The notes beneath the pieces are model-generated. The model searched no databases. It worked only from the letters and a program-made list of their open reading frames with translations, and had not been told where the DNA came from. Positions 23,283-33,589 of a stretch of 64,000 nt of DNA are shown one piece after another. The stretch's first letter is position 1. Each line of letters begins with the position of its first letter. The DNA is from Misgurnus anguillicaudatus (Eukaryota; Chordata; Actinopteri; Cypriniformes; Cobitidae). The DNA lies in contig NC_073359.2 in NCBI RefSeq assembly GCF_027580225.2, forward strand, positions 9,615,001-9,679,000, in the 5' to 3' direction. Position numbers and translations under genes: made by a program.

Positions 23283-24199
23283 CTTACCATGTATTAATCA
23301 ATTTAAGTTAATTTCATTTGAATGTTTTAGTTTATTTTAATTTTAAGCATATAATATTCATTAAAGATTTATATGTGTCAAAAACTTCAAACATTAAGTG
23401 ATGTTTACGTCATTGTTTACCCAGATATTGTCTTTACTTGCAACTTTTACAAGCAAACAGCCAGAATATGCCTGATATCAATTGTGATGTTAACTTTAGT
23501 TTGTTTTCGTTTTCTGGCGGTTTCAAGGGAGCAATTTCCAGTGATGAAATTGAACCTCGCTCCTCAAGGAATTCATTAGAATGCAGGAAAATAGTTGCCG
23601 TGCTGATCTTTCTCCTAGTGGGAATAAGCCGGACGGAGACCCTGGGGCATGAGCGCGACACAATGCAACATGCCAACTAATAAAGCTCGGAGATTATTGA
23701 AGCCAGTTGTTTAAGACACAAATAAACACAGTAACAAATAGGAGTGGGCGGGGCTTTAGGGGATTGATTGGCATGTGCTAATAGAAAGATGTACAACCTG
23801 GTTACCTTACGCCTTATATATACAGTATATAATGAAAGTGAATGACGAATGGGGTCCTTAGTGGTCTATATATCACATCATATATTGTTTAAGTTGGGTC
23901 TCCTCGATGTATCAGTCGATCTATTAAAACTGTAAGAATGATTTGGAATGTAAGACAAAAGACAAATCAAAATATAAAAACACTTTAATAATCATTTTTG
24001 TTTTCATTTTAGTAACTGACAGACTTGGTCCCCATTCACTTTCATTACAATATTTTAAAGCCTTACGAGTCAGTAAAAGATGACAGAATTAACATTTTTG
24101 AGTCAAAGGTCACTTAAAAACATACTTATGTTATGTTCATTTTATCACAAAATGGTGCAAAAAAAGTATATACAAACAATTTAAAACATCAAAAAGACC
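23283..24199. other. no gene; AT-rich flank downstream of nek7
   Basis: Words near 24020-24120 (cattcactttcattaca, gatgacagaatt) resemble a decayed arm of the foldback repeat at 17929. Short frames at 23373-23680 overlap on both strands and are not supported as genes. Confidence 0.35.
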
Positions 24200-24227
24200 A
24201 GAGTGAAAAAGGTTAACATAGTATTTC

Positions 24228-24233
24228 TTTAAT
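24228..24233 (-). terminator. alternative nek7 poly(A) signal, ATTAAA
   Basis: ATTAAA on the minus strand about 2.07 kb after the stop, where the non-repetitive stretch gives way to repeat-like sequence. A second ATTAAA lies at 23984-23989. Confidence 0.25.
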
Positions 24234-25125
24234 TTTTTTCATTTCAATTAGCATGTAAAGTATGAATGTGCATCTTGAATGTTAAACATCGGTCAAAAAA
24301 AACCAAATAAATAAAAGTTGCCTTTCCTTCACCATCCAAATGATACGGGTGAAAGCAGAGAACGAATAGTCTGGTAGACAGTCAGTGTCCAATTCGTGTG
24401 CCGTACAATCCTCAAAACAACCGTAGTAGAGACTAGATCTCACTGTTGAGGCACACGCAGAACGATCTTCATCGCCACGACTTAAACAAATGATCCTTAA
24501 GTACTCTCACATACTATTGTCTTTCCGGCAACAAGCATAATCTGTTATCGTGGTAACAAAACGTTATGCATGTGATTATTGCAAAATACAATAAAAAAAA
24601 GTAAACACTAATGCTCTCGACTAAAGTTTTAAAACAAATACCATTTTATATTTGGTACATCACAGCAAATCATACTGCATGATCAAAAGGTGCCGCATAA
24701 TAGCTGCTGTCTGTATAGTATAACTTCATACGCTTGTGTAACCTATATTAGACCGAGTCTGCCGACGATCACAAGCCGTACAAGAGCACACAGATTACAG
24801 TCTGGAAGAGGTCAAAATGTTTTCAAAAAGTGAACAGAGCAGAATTGTACAAGGCCAAGAAGACATACATTGCATTGCGTTCATGTGATCGCTAAAATAC
24901 AACTTGTTTGTAAACGTACAGGTATTGCGACGACACTTGTAAACCCATTGAATTATGTAGTTGGAGAAACACTTTCGTATTTCGTAAAATCAAACTATTT
25001 GGTTTACAAGAAGAAAGGCTTTCCTTTGTGCAGAAAAACAAGGCACTCTCGAAAATCTGAAGGCACGGAGGATATGTGAATATTTATAAGTTACTGCATT
25101 GTATGCAAGACCTTTGCATTAATCA

Positions 25126-25131
25126 TTTATT
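25126..25131 (-). terminator. candidate nek7 poly(A) signal, AATAAA
   Basis: This is the only exact AATAAA I found on the minus strand within 2.3 kb of the stop codon. It is about 1170 nt downstream of TGA. Cleavage would be expected near 25100-25115. It could also be chance in AT-rich DNA. Confidence 0.3.
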
Positions 25132-25417
25132 GAAGTTCAAGTAGCAGCCACCGAGGTGCTGACGTGGGAAGAATTCGCCGGATGCATTGTGATGATATCC
25201 GTATTGAATATGCACTGTATTATTTTACTAGTCGTGATAAACGGTAGTATCAATTCTTTATAGTGCACTTATTTGATAGATTTCGTACAAAAAGTACAAA
25301 TCAATGGAGTGAGAAGTAAAAAGGTCTGTATTTCATTGGTGTTTTTTTTTTAAGGAAACAGTCCCAGGATGCATTGCAATAAATATATACATGTGTGAGA
25401 GGGGCAGTGGGGGGTAA

Positions 25418-25721
25418 TGCGGCTTTCACATTGGAAGCGGTGTGACGCTTGTGCTCTGCTGGCCAGACCCGTTTATAAGCTCTTCGTCCATTTTCTTTGG
25501 ACGTCCCGTTTCTATTGGCTGCACGGGTAATCGTCACAGAGCGCAGAGCAAAAGTTAAACTATTTTGAACTTTGACCGCGGCGTGAGTGCAAGCTGCGCA
25601 CGCTGCGCTCGCTGCGCCCGTGCTTTGCTCGACGCAACAACAAACCGCCCTCGCGCGGCGTAAGCCATTGAAATGAATGAGTTCCATAGCGCAGCGCAAC
25701 GCGTCCTATGTGAAAGCCGCA
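25418..25721. mobile_element. MITE with TAA target duplication inside the probable nek7 3' UTR
   Basis: The 304-bp block begins TGCGGCTTTCACA and ends with the inverse, TGTGAAAGCCGCA. TAA flanks both sides exactly (25415-25417 and 25722-25724). A 3-bp TWA duplication is the signature of PIF/Harbinger transposition. The interior is GC-rich with runs of CGCTGCGC-type words and has no transposase frame. If the 3' UTR extends past it, the element is transcribed with nek7. The 132-aa frame on the minus strand here is a by-product of this GC-rich interior. Confidence 0.75.
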
Positions 25722-26303
25722 TAAGATAAACATTAAAACTACTAAATGCACAATCTATGTATCTCCCAACAAGTTTGAATACTTTGAGTAAATGCATATT
25801 TTGCAAGTCGACCCAGCAGAACATCTGAAGTCCGCTGAATAGGTTTAGTAGAGATGGACTACTTATTTAGCCCATATAGTTAGTCTTATATAGTTTTACA
25901 AAGGGGAATGGTGGGGTGATAAAAACATCTGATTTAATTGTGTGCTAATGTGGTGATAGAAGTTAAAAACAGGAAGTATATCTATCTATATATGCATACC
26001 GCAATCTTTGCATTGTACCAACATCTTAAAAATGAAATTTTACAACACTGCTGATTTTCCCCATTCTTCTTGGTCATCTCATGCATTTCATTTACATCTA
26101 CTGTCCAAATACCTCTGTTAATAATAAATCAAGGGCCTTGTGCTGTATTTACAATATTGTGATGTATACGATGCCTCGCTCGTACTTTAAAGTCAACTTG
26201 CGTTATGTTGGAGCGAAACAAGCATATGAAATGACAATTGTGGGAAGGGCTGGGCCGGATGAATGCCTTCGGAATTAGGAGCAAGAAGAAGTGGGTGGCA
26301 GAC

Positions 26304-26414
26304 TCAGTTTGCGATGGTCAGGGCGTGCATGTGCTTGGCGATGCCGTATACGTAGGTGATGTCTGGCCTTTTCTCTGGGTCGGGGTTGATGCACATATCT
26401 ACCAGTTTTCGCAG
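26304..26414 (-). CDS. nek7: nek7 last coding exon and stop codon
   Basis: The exon encodes LRKLVDMCINPDPEKRPD, then ITYVYGIAKHMHALTIAN, followed by TGA at 26304-26306. The DPEKRPD segment is the conserved helix I region with the structural Arg of subdomain XI. The acceptor is ttcccccaag, phase 0. The last eight residues (HALTIAN region) differ from the mammalian NEK7 tail I remember (ACTASS), while the length comes out exactly at 302 if upstream exons are standard. Variation at the extreme C-terminus is plausible for a fish orthologue and does not touch the catalytic core. Confidence 0.95.
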   Translation of the reverse strand: MRKLVDMCINPDPEKRPDITYVYGIAKHMHALTIAN

Positions 26415-27267
26415 CTTGGGGGAAGAAAAATAAAAGAGTTAAGATTTCAGGTTGAATTTATTTCACTGGGTAGGGCTGCACAATTAATCTTATAAAAGCA
26501 AGTTCTCGGAATGGCTTAGCGCAGATGGTCACGATTTATATAAATATATGGTCTGCATATGTTGCATGCTTCAAAGTGAAGGAGCACTACTGTTTCCTGC
26601 AAATACTCGGCTAAGAGAGAACTGGGTTCAATAAAATAAAAAAATGTAAAAGTTAAAACAACTTTGCAAGTCAATTCAAACTACTACTTTACTTTTAATT
26701 GTTATAAGTTGGCATAACTGATAAAAAAAGTAAAAATTAAAACTTAATTTGTAAAGTTAAATTAACATACAATAATTTTAAGAGTTTGGTTCCAAAACGC
26801 GATAAACGCCATTTTTTTATTAGTCATCACCACCAAAATCCGTATTGTATCAGGTCAGTAATAAAAAGTAAATTCTTAATTTTACGCAAAATCCGATATC
26901 TGCCGTGTCATTCTGTCATCATTTCTCACTTTTTTTCCCAAAACGCGATAAACGCCACATCTCCGTTTATGCAGAATGCAATAAATCCGCTTAACCAGCT
27001 TAACCAATCACAGCGCACCATTCCACACACTGTAAACAACAATGGTGGCTCGTTGAATACACACAAAAACCTAGTTTTGCTCATCTACTTTGTACTTCGT
27101 GATCAACAAAGAAACAAAACTTTCCATTATTTACTCGAAGTCAACAAAAATCGAACAGGACCAAAACATTTTACAGCTGATCGCTGTCAAAAAAGTTCAG
27201 CGACGACGTCTTACGGATGACAGCAGCAATAACAGTGTTCTTAATATGACAAAGTAAGTGGTTTGAT

Positions 27268-28068
27268 ACCGATAACAGTATCGGTATCGGGCCCGATACC
27301 AAGCTCATGTACTGATTCCTCACGTGACGTACTTTATGACAAATTTGATTGTCTTGTCTGTGATTTCTTTAGCACTTTGACAGCTTTGTGTCCTTGGTTT
27401 TGCCCTTTGGAGGTTATTGGACACTGTGAAATTTTGGCTTTGAAAATTTGTGATGATAAGCACATAAGAATGATTTGTTTTTATAATATGAGTTGAATTG
27501 GTTAAAAATAAAGATGCTGATATGTTCATTAGTCTAAAGGGGATCGCACACCGGCCGCGCAGCTCAGCGCCGCGCAGCGCCGCGCCGCGCCGTTCTAAAA
27601 AAATGTAACACATTGTTTTCTATGAGTGTACGCACACCGGCGCCGCCAGGTGGCGCCTGTCCGCGCCGCCCAGCTGTGACTCAGGAAGTTGTTCAAATCC
27701 CTGTCGCGCCACACAGCGCCACTCACACAGTTTAACATTACATAACATCATATGTGTCCCAAATCATTAACAAGTAACATTGGCTGCTAATGTATATTTT
27801 ACATTTTGAAATAGACGTTATCTGACGAAGCTCGCGCTATTTAATGTGCACTTCCGGTTTACAATACCTCCGAGTTCTCCTAGGCGCGACGCGGCGCGGC
27901 GCCGAGCTGCGCGGCCGGTGTGCGATCCCCTTAAGTGTGTTGTTGTTGTTGTTAGAAAACTGCCACATGAAAAAAACAGTACAACAAGCATCGATATCGG
28001 CGAGTACCAGGGAAAAGATATCGGTACTCGTACTCAAGCCTAAAAAAAGTGGTATCGGTGCATCCCTA
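27268..28068. mobile_element. hAT-like element (…GGTATCGGTGCATCCCTA) nested in copy 2
   Basis: The right end GGTATCGGTGCATCCCTA is a classic fish hAT end; the left end has the mirrored ACCGATAACAGTATCGG but lacks the first nine bases. GGTTTGAT (27260-27267) and GTTTTGAT (28069-28076) form a 7/8 target duplication. Copy 1 of the host gives the empty site. Confidence 0.8.
27538..27931. mobile_element. MITE AGGGGATCGCACACC, copy 1, innermost layer
   Basis: 394 bp with edges AGGGGATCGCACACCGGCCG and CGGCCGGTGTGCGATCCCCT, perfectly inverse for at least 20 bp, flanked by TAA on both sides (27535-27537, 27932-27934). This is PIF/Harbinger-like. The GC-rich arms create misleading frames at 27320, 27837 and 27844. 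Confidence 0.85.
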
Positions 28069-28787
28069 GTTTTGATTAATGCCATTATTGTAATTTTTTA
28101 CAATTACAATTTTTTTAATCAGTGTATACCACTAGTCAACTAAATGACACATTTATATATTGATTCAATAGATTTATAGTATTTTGGAAAAAAACTTGTT
28201 ATGGATTTATTGCACTTTGCGGAAAAAATAATCCGTTTTTATAATAAATCTTTGAAAATCAAATTATGGATTTAAATTTTTTATGTTATTATAACCTAAA
28301 GATGCTATGTGAAAGTTTGCAACAGAAAATTGTGTTTTTCATCTTGTCACTTTCTTGGTATAGAAAACACATTTTTACCGAAATTTGTCAAAATAGATTT
28401 ATTGCGTTTTTGAACCAAACTCTTTACATGTTAATTTGACATTTTTTTCACAGTGTGGTTGCATTAAAATTTTATTTAAGAAGTTAATTCGCCTTAAAAA
28501 TATTAGCTGACAACAATTTTTACACTTTTTTAGTTAACTAATATTTTAAAGTTGAATTTACTCAAATTTTTAAGGCAACCAGGTAACTTACTTTTTAAGA
28601 TGAACAAAAAAATATTTTTTACAGTGCATTTACAGAATGTCACCCAATTTGTATGAATATTTGAATTTTGTAATCATGATTAAAAAAGGAAAATGATTTT
28701 TGGCCAAATAAAGTCTTGACAGTCTTGAATAAGAGTCATTCTTTTAATTGTTTTTAATTTTATTAAAGTCGATGTAGTCTAAATAAA

Positions 28788-28951
28788 GAGTTTGCTTAAA
28801 AAACGCAATAACTTAAATTTTCAAAAATCACATTTTTTGATTGTGCATTTCAATTAATAACAATCAAAATGCAGCTAAGTAGCACAATTAAACAATAAAA
28901 ACGTGATAACATAAAATTAAACATGTTTTGAGGTTTTGGAACCAAACTCTT
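28788..28951. mobile_element. minimal derivative of the GTTTGGTTCC family
   Basis: 164 bp with GAGTTTGCTTAAAAAACGCA at the left and GGAACCAAACTCT at the right. Only the ends resemble the family; the interior is unrelated. Confidence 0.5.
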
Positions 28952-29214
28952 CAAATAATTCTTATATGATCACCCGAATCTCTTTTCTTTCTGGCATCAC
29001 AATATGAATCAAACATGGAAACAAAAGACATCACTTACTTATTTGTCATTTTTACATATGCTGTTAAACATGAAAGCAGTTTCAGCATGATTGCATTTTT
29101 CTTGTTTTTGCTTTTATCATATATCCCACATATCAAATTTTTTGGCAAAATAATCAAAAGTGATTTGTTGTAGGCCCAATTGTGCAGCCCTGCTAGGTTA
29201 AATAAGACGAACAA

Positions 29215-29660
29215 GTTGACTGACAAAGTAAAATGGCAAGCGTCTCAGATCTCATCGTGCGGAGAGTTTCTTCCAACAGCCAAGGGATAAGCTGGAAGCA
29301 ATGTATCTTCCAGCAAAATGCCCTCTGGCCCTGCGAATGTTTGTTAATTCTCGGCAACAAACATTCGACATGCAGAAAAAGGAAAACAAGCACACACAAG
29401 CGCAGTCCCCTTAAGTCGCACCGGAGCAAGAGCAGGATTGAGAGGGGTGCAGCTACACTTAGAAACAAACCCAGCCCAGACAACCAGAAGCATCATTAAG
29501 GAAAAAGCGGAAGGAAAGAAGATGCCCCCGTGTCGGATCGCCATGGCAACCGCCTCTCTCTTGCCGGGCCCTGGCTGCTGTTGCATGGCGCGGCGTCTCC
29601 TAATCAGCCCGGCATGTGAAATGCAAATGCAGGCATAGTCTGAGAATTAGTGGAGAAGAA
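29215..29660. promoter_or_regulatory. non-repetitive intronic block, candidate conserved element
   Basis: Base composition is even and GC-richer than surrounding transposon debris. Four overlapping frames on both strands argue against a coding explanation. It ends before a (GGT)n run near 29670. Confidence 0.3.
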
Positions 29661-30330
29661 ATGAGGGGTGGTGGTGGTGGTGTTGGAGGGAGGGGGCGGG
29701 GTTAGAAATAATGCAGATATGTAAAATATTCATGCTCTTGTGAGAGAGAAATGCGGTCGCGTTTTTGAAAGGGGGCTGCCTGTCAGGTGAGATGCAAGGA
29801 GACGGTAAATGACACTCCAAAGATGAACGTCTGACAGTTTTTTCCCTTTCGCCTTCAGGTGCATTGTTTACACGCAGACAGGGAGGGAGGCAGGTCGGTG
29901 GGAAGCTCAAGGAACTAGTGAATGGAGGATGAGTTGTGCTGGGCTTGTAAATAATAATAATAATAATGGCAGCTTTGGTTGGATCTTGCCGGATCTATCG
30001 GAGGATTTCAGAGGGTCCTCCTCTAGCTGACATCAGAGTGATGGGACGTTACGGAAACAGACGGCCTTTAGTTGCCGTGGTGAAAATTCACATGCTGGTT
30101 ATTGCTGGTCTGGATGATGGACTGGTATAGCCGTGCTACATGTGTTGTGGAGTTACTAACTAACAGCATGTTATGTTACAGTATTTTTGTGCTTATTACA
30201 ATATTATATTTACATAATTTTATAACTTTAAATACGGCAGTAGTGATTGTTTTATTTTCCCAGTAGTAACGTATATCCAAGTAAAATGGCTTTTGAAATT
30301 AAAAAGGTAGAGAATTTATTAGATTGTTGG
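29660..30330. other. intron; simple repeats only
   Basis: (GGT)n near 29670-29683 and (AAT)n at about 29948-29966. Nothing else resolved. Confidence 0.4.
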
Positions 30331-30333
30331 AAG

Positions 30334-31119
30334 TAGGCATGGGCCGGTATGAGATTTTGGCGGTATGAGAACCTTAAGCAAAAATACCACGGTATCACGG
30401 TGTTGCGGTATTGCACTAAAATGTGTTATTTTCAAATGTCTGCATATACAAACTATTTTTCAACTGGACAAAATACATTTTATTTTTTAAGCAACATACA
30501 GCATGTATGCCAGGCAAAAATAAGTCCTTAAATTATAATATTCTTTAAAAAAATTATAAAAATTAAAATGTATTAATATTAATAATATTAAATGTAAAAA
30601 CATCAACTTAATTATTTAACTTAATTTTGTGTAAACACAGCTTATACCTTGAAAACGGTATCACATAAAATTTTAGTGGTTTTGACACCTTGACTCTTTA
30701 AAGGTGCAGTGTGTAATTTTTATCAGGATCTCTTAACTGAAATGCAAAATAATATACAAAACTATATTATCAGGGTGTATAAGGACCTTTCATAATGAAC
30801 CGTTATGTGTTTATTACCTTAGAATGAGATGTTTTTATCTACATACATAGAGGGTCCCCTTACATGGAAGTCGCCATTTTGTGCTGCCATTTTTCTACAG
30901 AAGCCCTTAAATTTTTTTTACTAAGTTGTCTCCGACGATGACATGTTTTCCGGTGGTGGCTCCCGTAGCTTCTCTATGTGTTTCAAAAGCAAAGGGTGAG
31001 CTGTGAACTAAGCCGTTGGTTGCAATTCGCAACCTCACCACTAGAGGCAGCTAAAATTTACACACTGCACCTTTAAAACCGCGGTATACCTTGACACCGG
31101 TAACCGGCCCAATGCCTAG
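30334..31119. mobile_element. hAT element with perfect 8-bp target duplication, holding a TTAA element
   Basis: The ends TAGGCATGGGCCGGTAT and CCGGCCCAATGCCTAG are inverse. GTTGGAAG is exact on both sides (30326-30333, 31120-31127). A separate 379-bp element sits at 30698-31076. Confidence 0.9.
30698..31076. mobile_element. TTAA-AGGTGCAGTGTGTAA element, copy 1
   Basis: TTAAAGGTGCAGTGTGTAAT and ATTTACACACTGCACCTTTAA (about 20 bp each) are inverse and end in TTAA. A second copy is at 48778-49111. Interior words tcaccactagaggc are shared. Confidence 0.85.
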
Positions 31120-31399
31120 GTTGGAAGTTGCGTTATGTTGCTATTTTCTAATCGCTGCGATCTTTTGCAAAAAGCAGTAAAGAGAGTAAGAAGAGATCGT
31201 TTCGAGAAGATGAGGAGATTTGCGTTTTTGATTTAAGATTATGAGGACACATAAATTAAAAAAATAATATTGAAGCTCACAGATAAGTCATTTGTAAAAA
31301 AAAATAAATAAATAAAAAAGTTTTTTTTTCAATTTCATTGTGACTTTAATAGCTTTAATGTAGTTACAACTTTGATTTGTAAGATGTAGTGTAGCTAAA

Positions 31400-32290
31400 G
31401 CCGGTTACACACCACAAGATAATCGGGCTGAAATTGTACCCCTTACGACAATCAAAGGTAAAGTCCCGATCGTCTTCATAGTTGCACTGATTATCTAATC
31501 AGATTTTCCTGTGGTGCACGGTGCGTTAAGAGCGTCTGAATCTGTTGGGAAGCACATCAGGGTCGTTAGGATCGCAAATCAGAAATCTTGTTGTGTAGGG
31601 TAAACCCCGAGGACTAACGTACACACACGCTGTAGATTGTCACGTAAAACGAAACGAAACCCAATCAGAAAGCGAGCTTATAAAAGAAACCATAACAACT
31701 ACATGGCACAGCAGGCACAGTCCAAAGGGAGATGGCCATTGGAAATGTAAAAAAGCAGTCTATTGTGTATTAATGCCATCTCTTTATGCCCATTGTTCGC
31801 CATGTTTGTTTACTGTAAAGTCGCGTTTAGCCGAGAGAGAAATCGCGAGATCTCCTGTGTTCTTAGCTGAAGGGGATCGCACACCAAACGTGAAGCGCCG
31901 TGCCACGTCACGTCTAGGACAACTCGAAGGTATCGTACACGTTAAATAGCGCGAGCTTAGTCAGATAGCGTCTACTTCAAAATTCAAAATATACGTTAGC
32001 AGCCAATGTTAATCGCTAACGATTTGAGACAAATATGATGTTATTTAATGTTAAACTATGTGAGTGGCGCGACAAAGATTTGAGCAGCGTCCTGAGTTAT
32101 AGCGGACAGCTGCCAGCAGGCGCCGCCGGTGTGCGTAACCTCATAGAAAATAATGTATTCTGTTTTTAGATTCATGGTGTCCGGTGTGCGACACCCTTGA
32201 GACTCGCGTTGTTTGTGAAGTTATTCTGATGGTGCATGGTGTGCTGTCAAACAAACTTGTCAAATCGTCGATTTTTTTATCATGTTTGTG
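31400..32290. mobile_element. DNA-transposon relic split by a MITE
   Basis: The left words ggttacacaccacaagat and the right words atggtgcatggtgtgctgtc are loosely inverse. The insert at 31871-32197 separates the halves. Edges are not exact. Confidence 0.4.
31871..32197. mobile_element. MITE AGGGGATCGCACACC, copy 2
   Basis: 327 bp with AGGGGATCGCACACC at the left and GGTGTGCGACACCCT at the right, flanked by TGA on both sides (31868-31870, 32198-32200). It shares the interior of copy 1 in inverse orientation. TGA is unusual for a family that otherwise uses TAA. Confidence 0.75.
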
Positions 32291-32299
32291 GTCTCACAC

Positions 32300-32895
32300 A
32301 TTTTGAAAATCTAATCATATTTAAAATATCTTTTGCTTAACTAAAGAGCAGCTTTATTGTAGTTTAACTGCAACTTTGACGTGTCCCGAACACTGTTGTC
32401 CACCATCAACAAGCCAGCCAAGAAGGTTTTGCTGGTTAAAGAGTTTAAGAAGCCTGGTGAGGACATGCAACTAGCAGGAATTCACCCAAAAAGAAAATTC
32501 TGTCCCCTTTCTTGTCATTCCAAACCATATGTTTCTTATGTTGTTGTTTTTTTTGTGACTGTGATGATTTGAAAGAGTGCATGCATAATAGAAACAACTT
32601 AAATTTAATACAGTCTGTCGTATGGCATCTATGATTTTGACAGTGTGGGATTATTTTATTGAATGAAAAAGGGCAGCTTTAATGTTTTGCAACTGAACAT
32701 GTTCAGAGAAAATCATACTGATTTGGAAGAAATAGAAGATAAATGGTAACGGTTACAGAATTTATATTTTTGAGTGAATCAATCTAGTAAAGGACAAAGA
32801 GAAGTTTTGTATGCGGGTGTGTGTTTTGCAAGAATGAAACGCTGAAGATGGCGAAGAGTGAGAAAGCTTTTGGAAATCTTGAGTTTGAAACATAC
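32300..32895. other. intron next to the exon at 32896; no repeat recognised
   Basis: Nothing supported; the frame at 32381-32572 is not part of nek7. Confidence 0.4.
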
Positions 32896-33009
32896 CTCTT
32901 CAGAGTAATGGTCAGATGGTAGTGGAGGGTAGTCACACTGCTCAATCTTTTTACACAGCGAGTACAGGTTCATTTTGTCCCCGTAGAACGGACTCTGCAA
33001 GGCAGCCAT
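32896..33009 (-). CDS. nek7: nek7 coding exon: helices G-H of the C-lobe
   Basis: The 38 codons read [18 protein letters not shown], then [30 protein letters not shown] and PSDHYSEE match NEK7 rather than NEK6, which as I recall has Phe, Gln and Gly-Glu at the equivalent places. The acceptor is cacacgtag and the donor is GAG|gtatgt; both borders are phase 0. The open frame continues past the donor into intron sequence down to 32779, but that tail is not coding. The initial ATG is an internal Met, not a translation start. Confidence 0.96.
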
Positions 33010-33589
33010 CTACGTGTGAAGAAAAGAAATGTGAGAGGCACTTTAGAAATGGATCTTGTTATCTTAAAAATAGGTAGAATTGGAAAGGTTATGCTGGTTT
33101 AGAAATTGTATTCGTTTCTCTCATGAAAACGGTTTAAAAGTTATGTCTTTAATTCTAACACACAATGATTTGCATTAACAATGTACACAATGACTTTCAA
33201 TCGAGGTCAGAAACAGCATTTTACAACTGTAAGAGAATTCAAACACCCCTAATAAGCAATAAAATAGAAATGAGCACTGCCGTTTTGAAGGGTTTTTTTT
33301 AAGTTATTTTTAAATTGATGGGGCATCTTAAATGCATGATGCTCATTGTGGGAGTCGCACAGTAACAGTAAACAGCATATGTGTGACACACGTGTACATC
33401 TGTACAAAAAAGCTTTATTGTACAATCAGCTCCAGACGAAGATGCTTCAGTCCCCCTTGTAGTCAATAATTGTATTAGTTAAATGGCACCTACTTCATTG
33501 CTAAAACACAACGTTTTTTGTGTATTTGGTATAATACAATGTGTTTGCATGGTTCAAAATTATTTTTCACATACCGTACATTTTTGTAC

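Larger units (their letters stand above)
24200..26303 (-). other. nek7: probable nek7 3' UTR (end uncertain)
   Basis: The stop codon is followed on the minus strand by about 2 kb that is mostly non-repetitive, apart from a 304-bp MITE at 25418-25721. Canonical AATAAA on the minus strand occurs at 25126-25131, and ATTAAA variants at 24228-24233 and 23984-23989. The UTR could therefore be about 1.2 kb, or 2.1-2.3 kb. No downstream exon was seen. The span is inferred from signals only. Confidence 0.45.
26782..28424. mobile_element. element family GTTTGGTTCCAAAACGC, copy 2, split by another element
   Basis: GAGTTTGGTTCCAAAACGCG and CGTTTTTGAACCAAACTC are the inverse edges. The body follows copy 1 (18420-19388) until aaagtaagtg, then an 801-bp block intervenes, then copy 1 order resumes with ttttgattaatg. 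Confidence 0.85.
26470..29193. mobile_element. hAT-like outer element of a four-layer nest in nek7 intron
   Basis: TAGGGCTGCACAATTAATC at 26471 and CAATTGTGCAGCCCT ending near 29188 are inverse hAT-type ends. Between them lie two elements of the GTTTGGTTCC family. No clean target duplication was seen, so the pairing of the two ends is inferred. The left end is only 56 bp from the last coding exon. Confidence 0.5.

Noticed and set aside
25301..25699. 132-codon frame on the minus strand with Ala/Arg-rich composition
   Set aside because: It is produced by the GC-rich interior of the MITE at 25418-25721; no protein-like pattern.
27837..28085. Overlapping frames and CpG-rich stretches that could suggest a CpG island promoter
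   Set aside because: The GC-rich tracts are the inverted arms of a TAA-flanked MITE, not a promoter.
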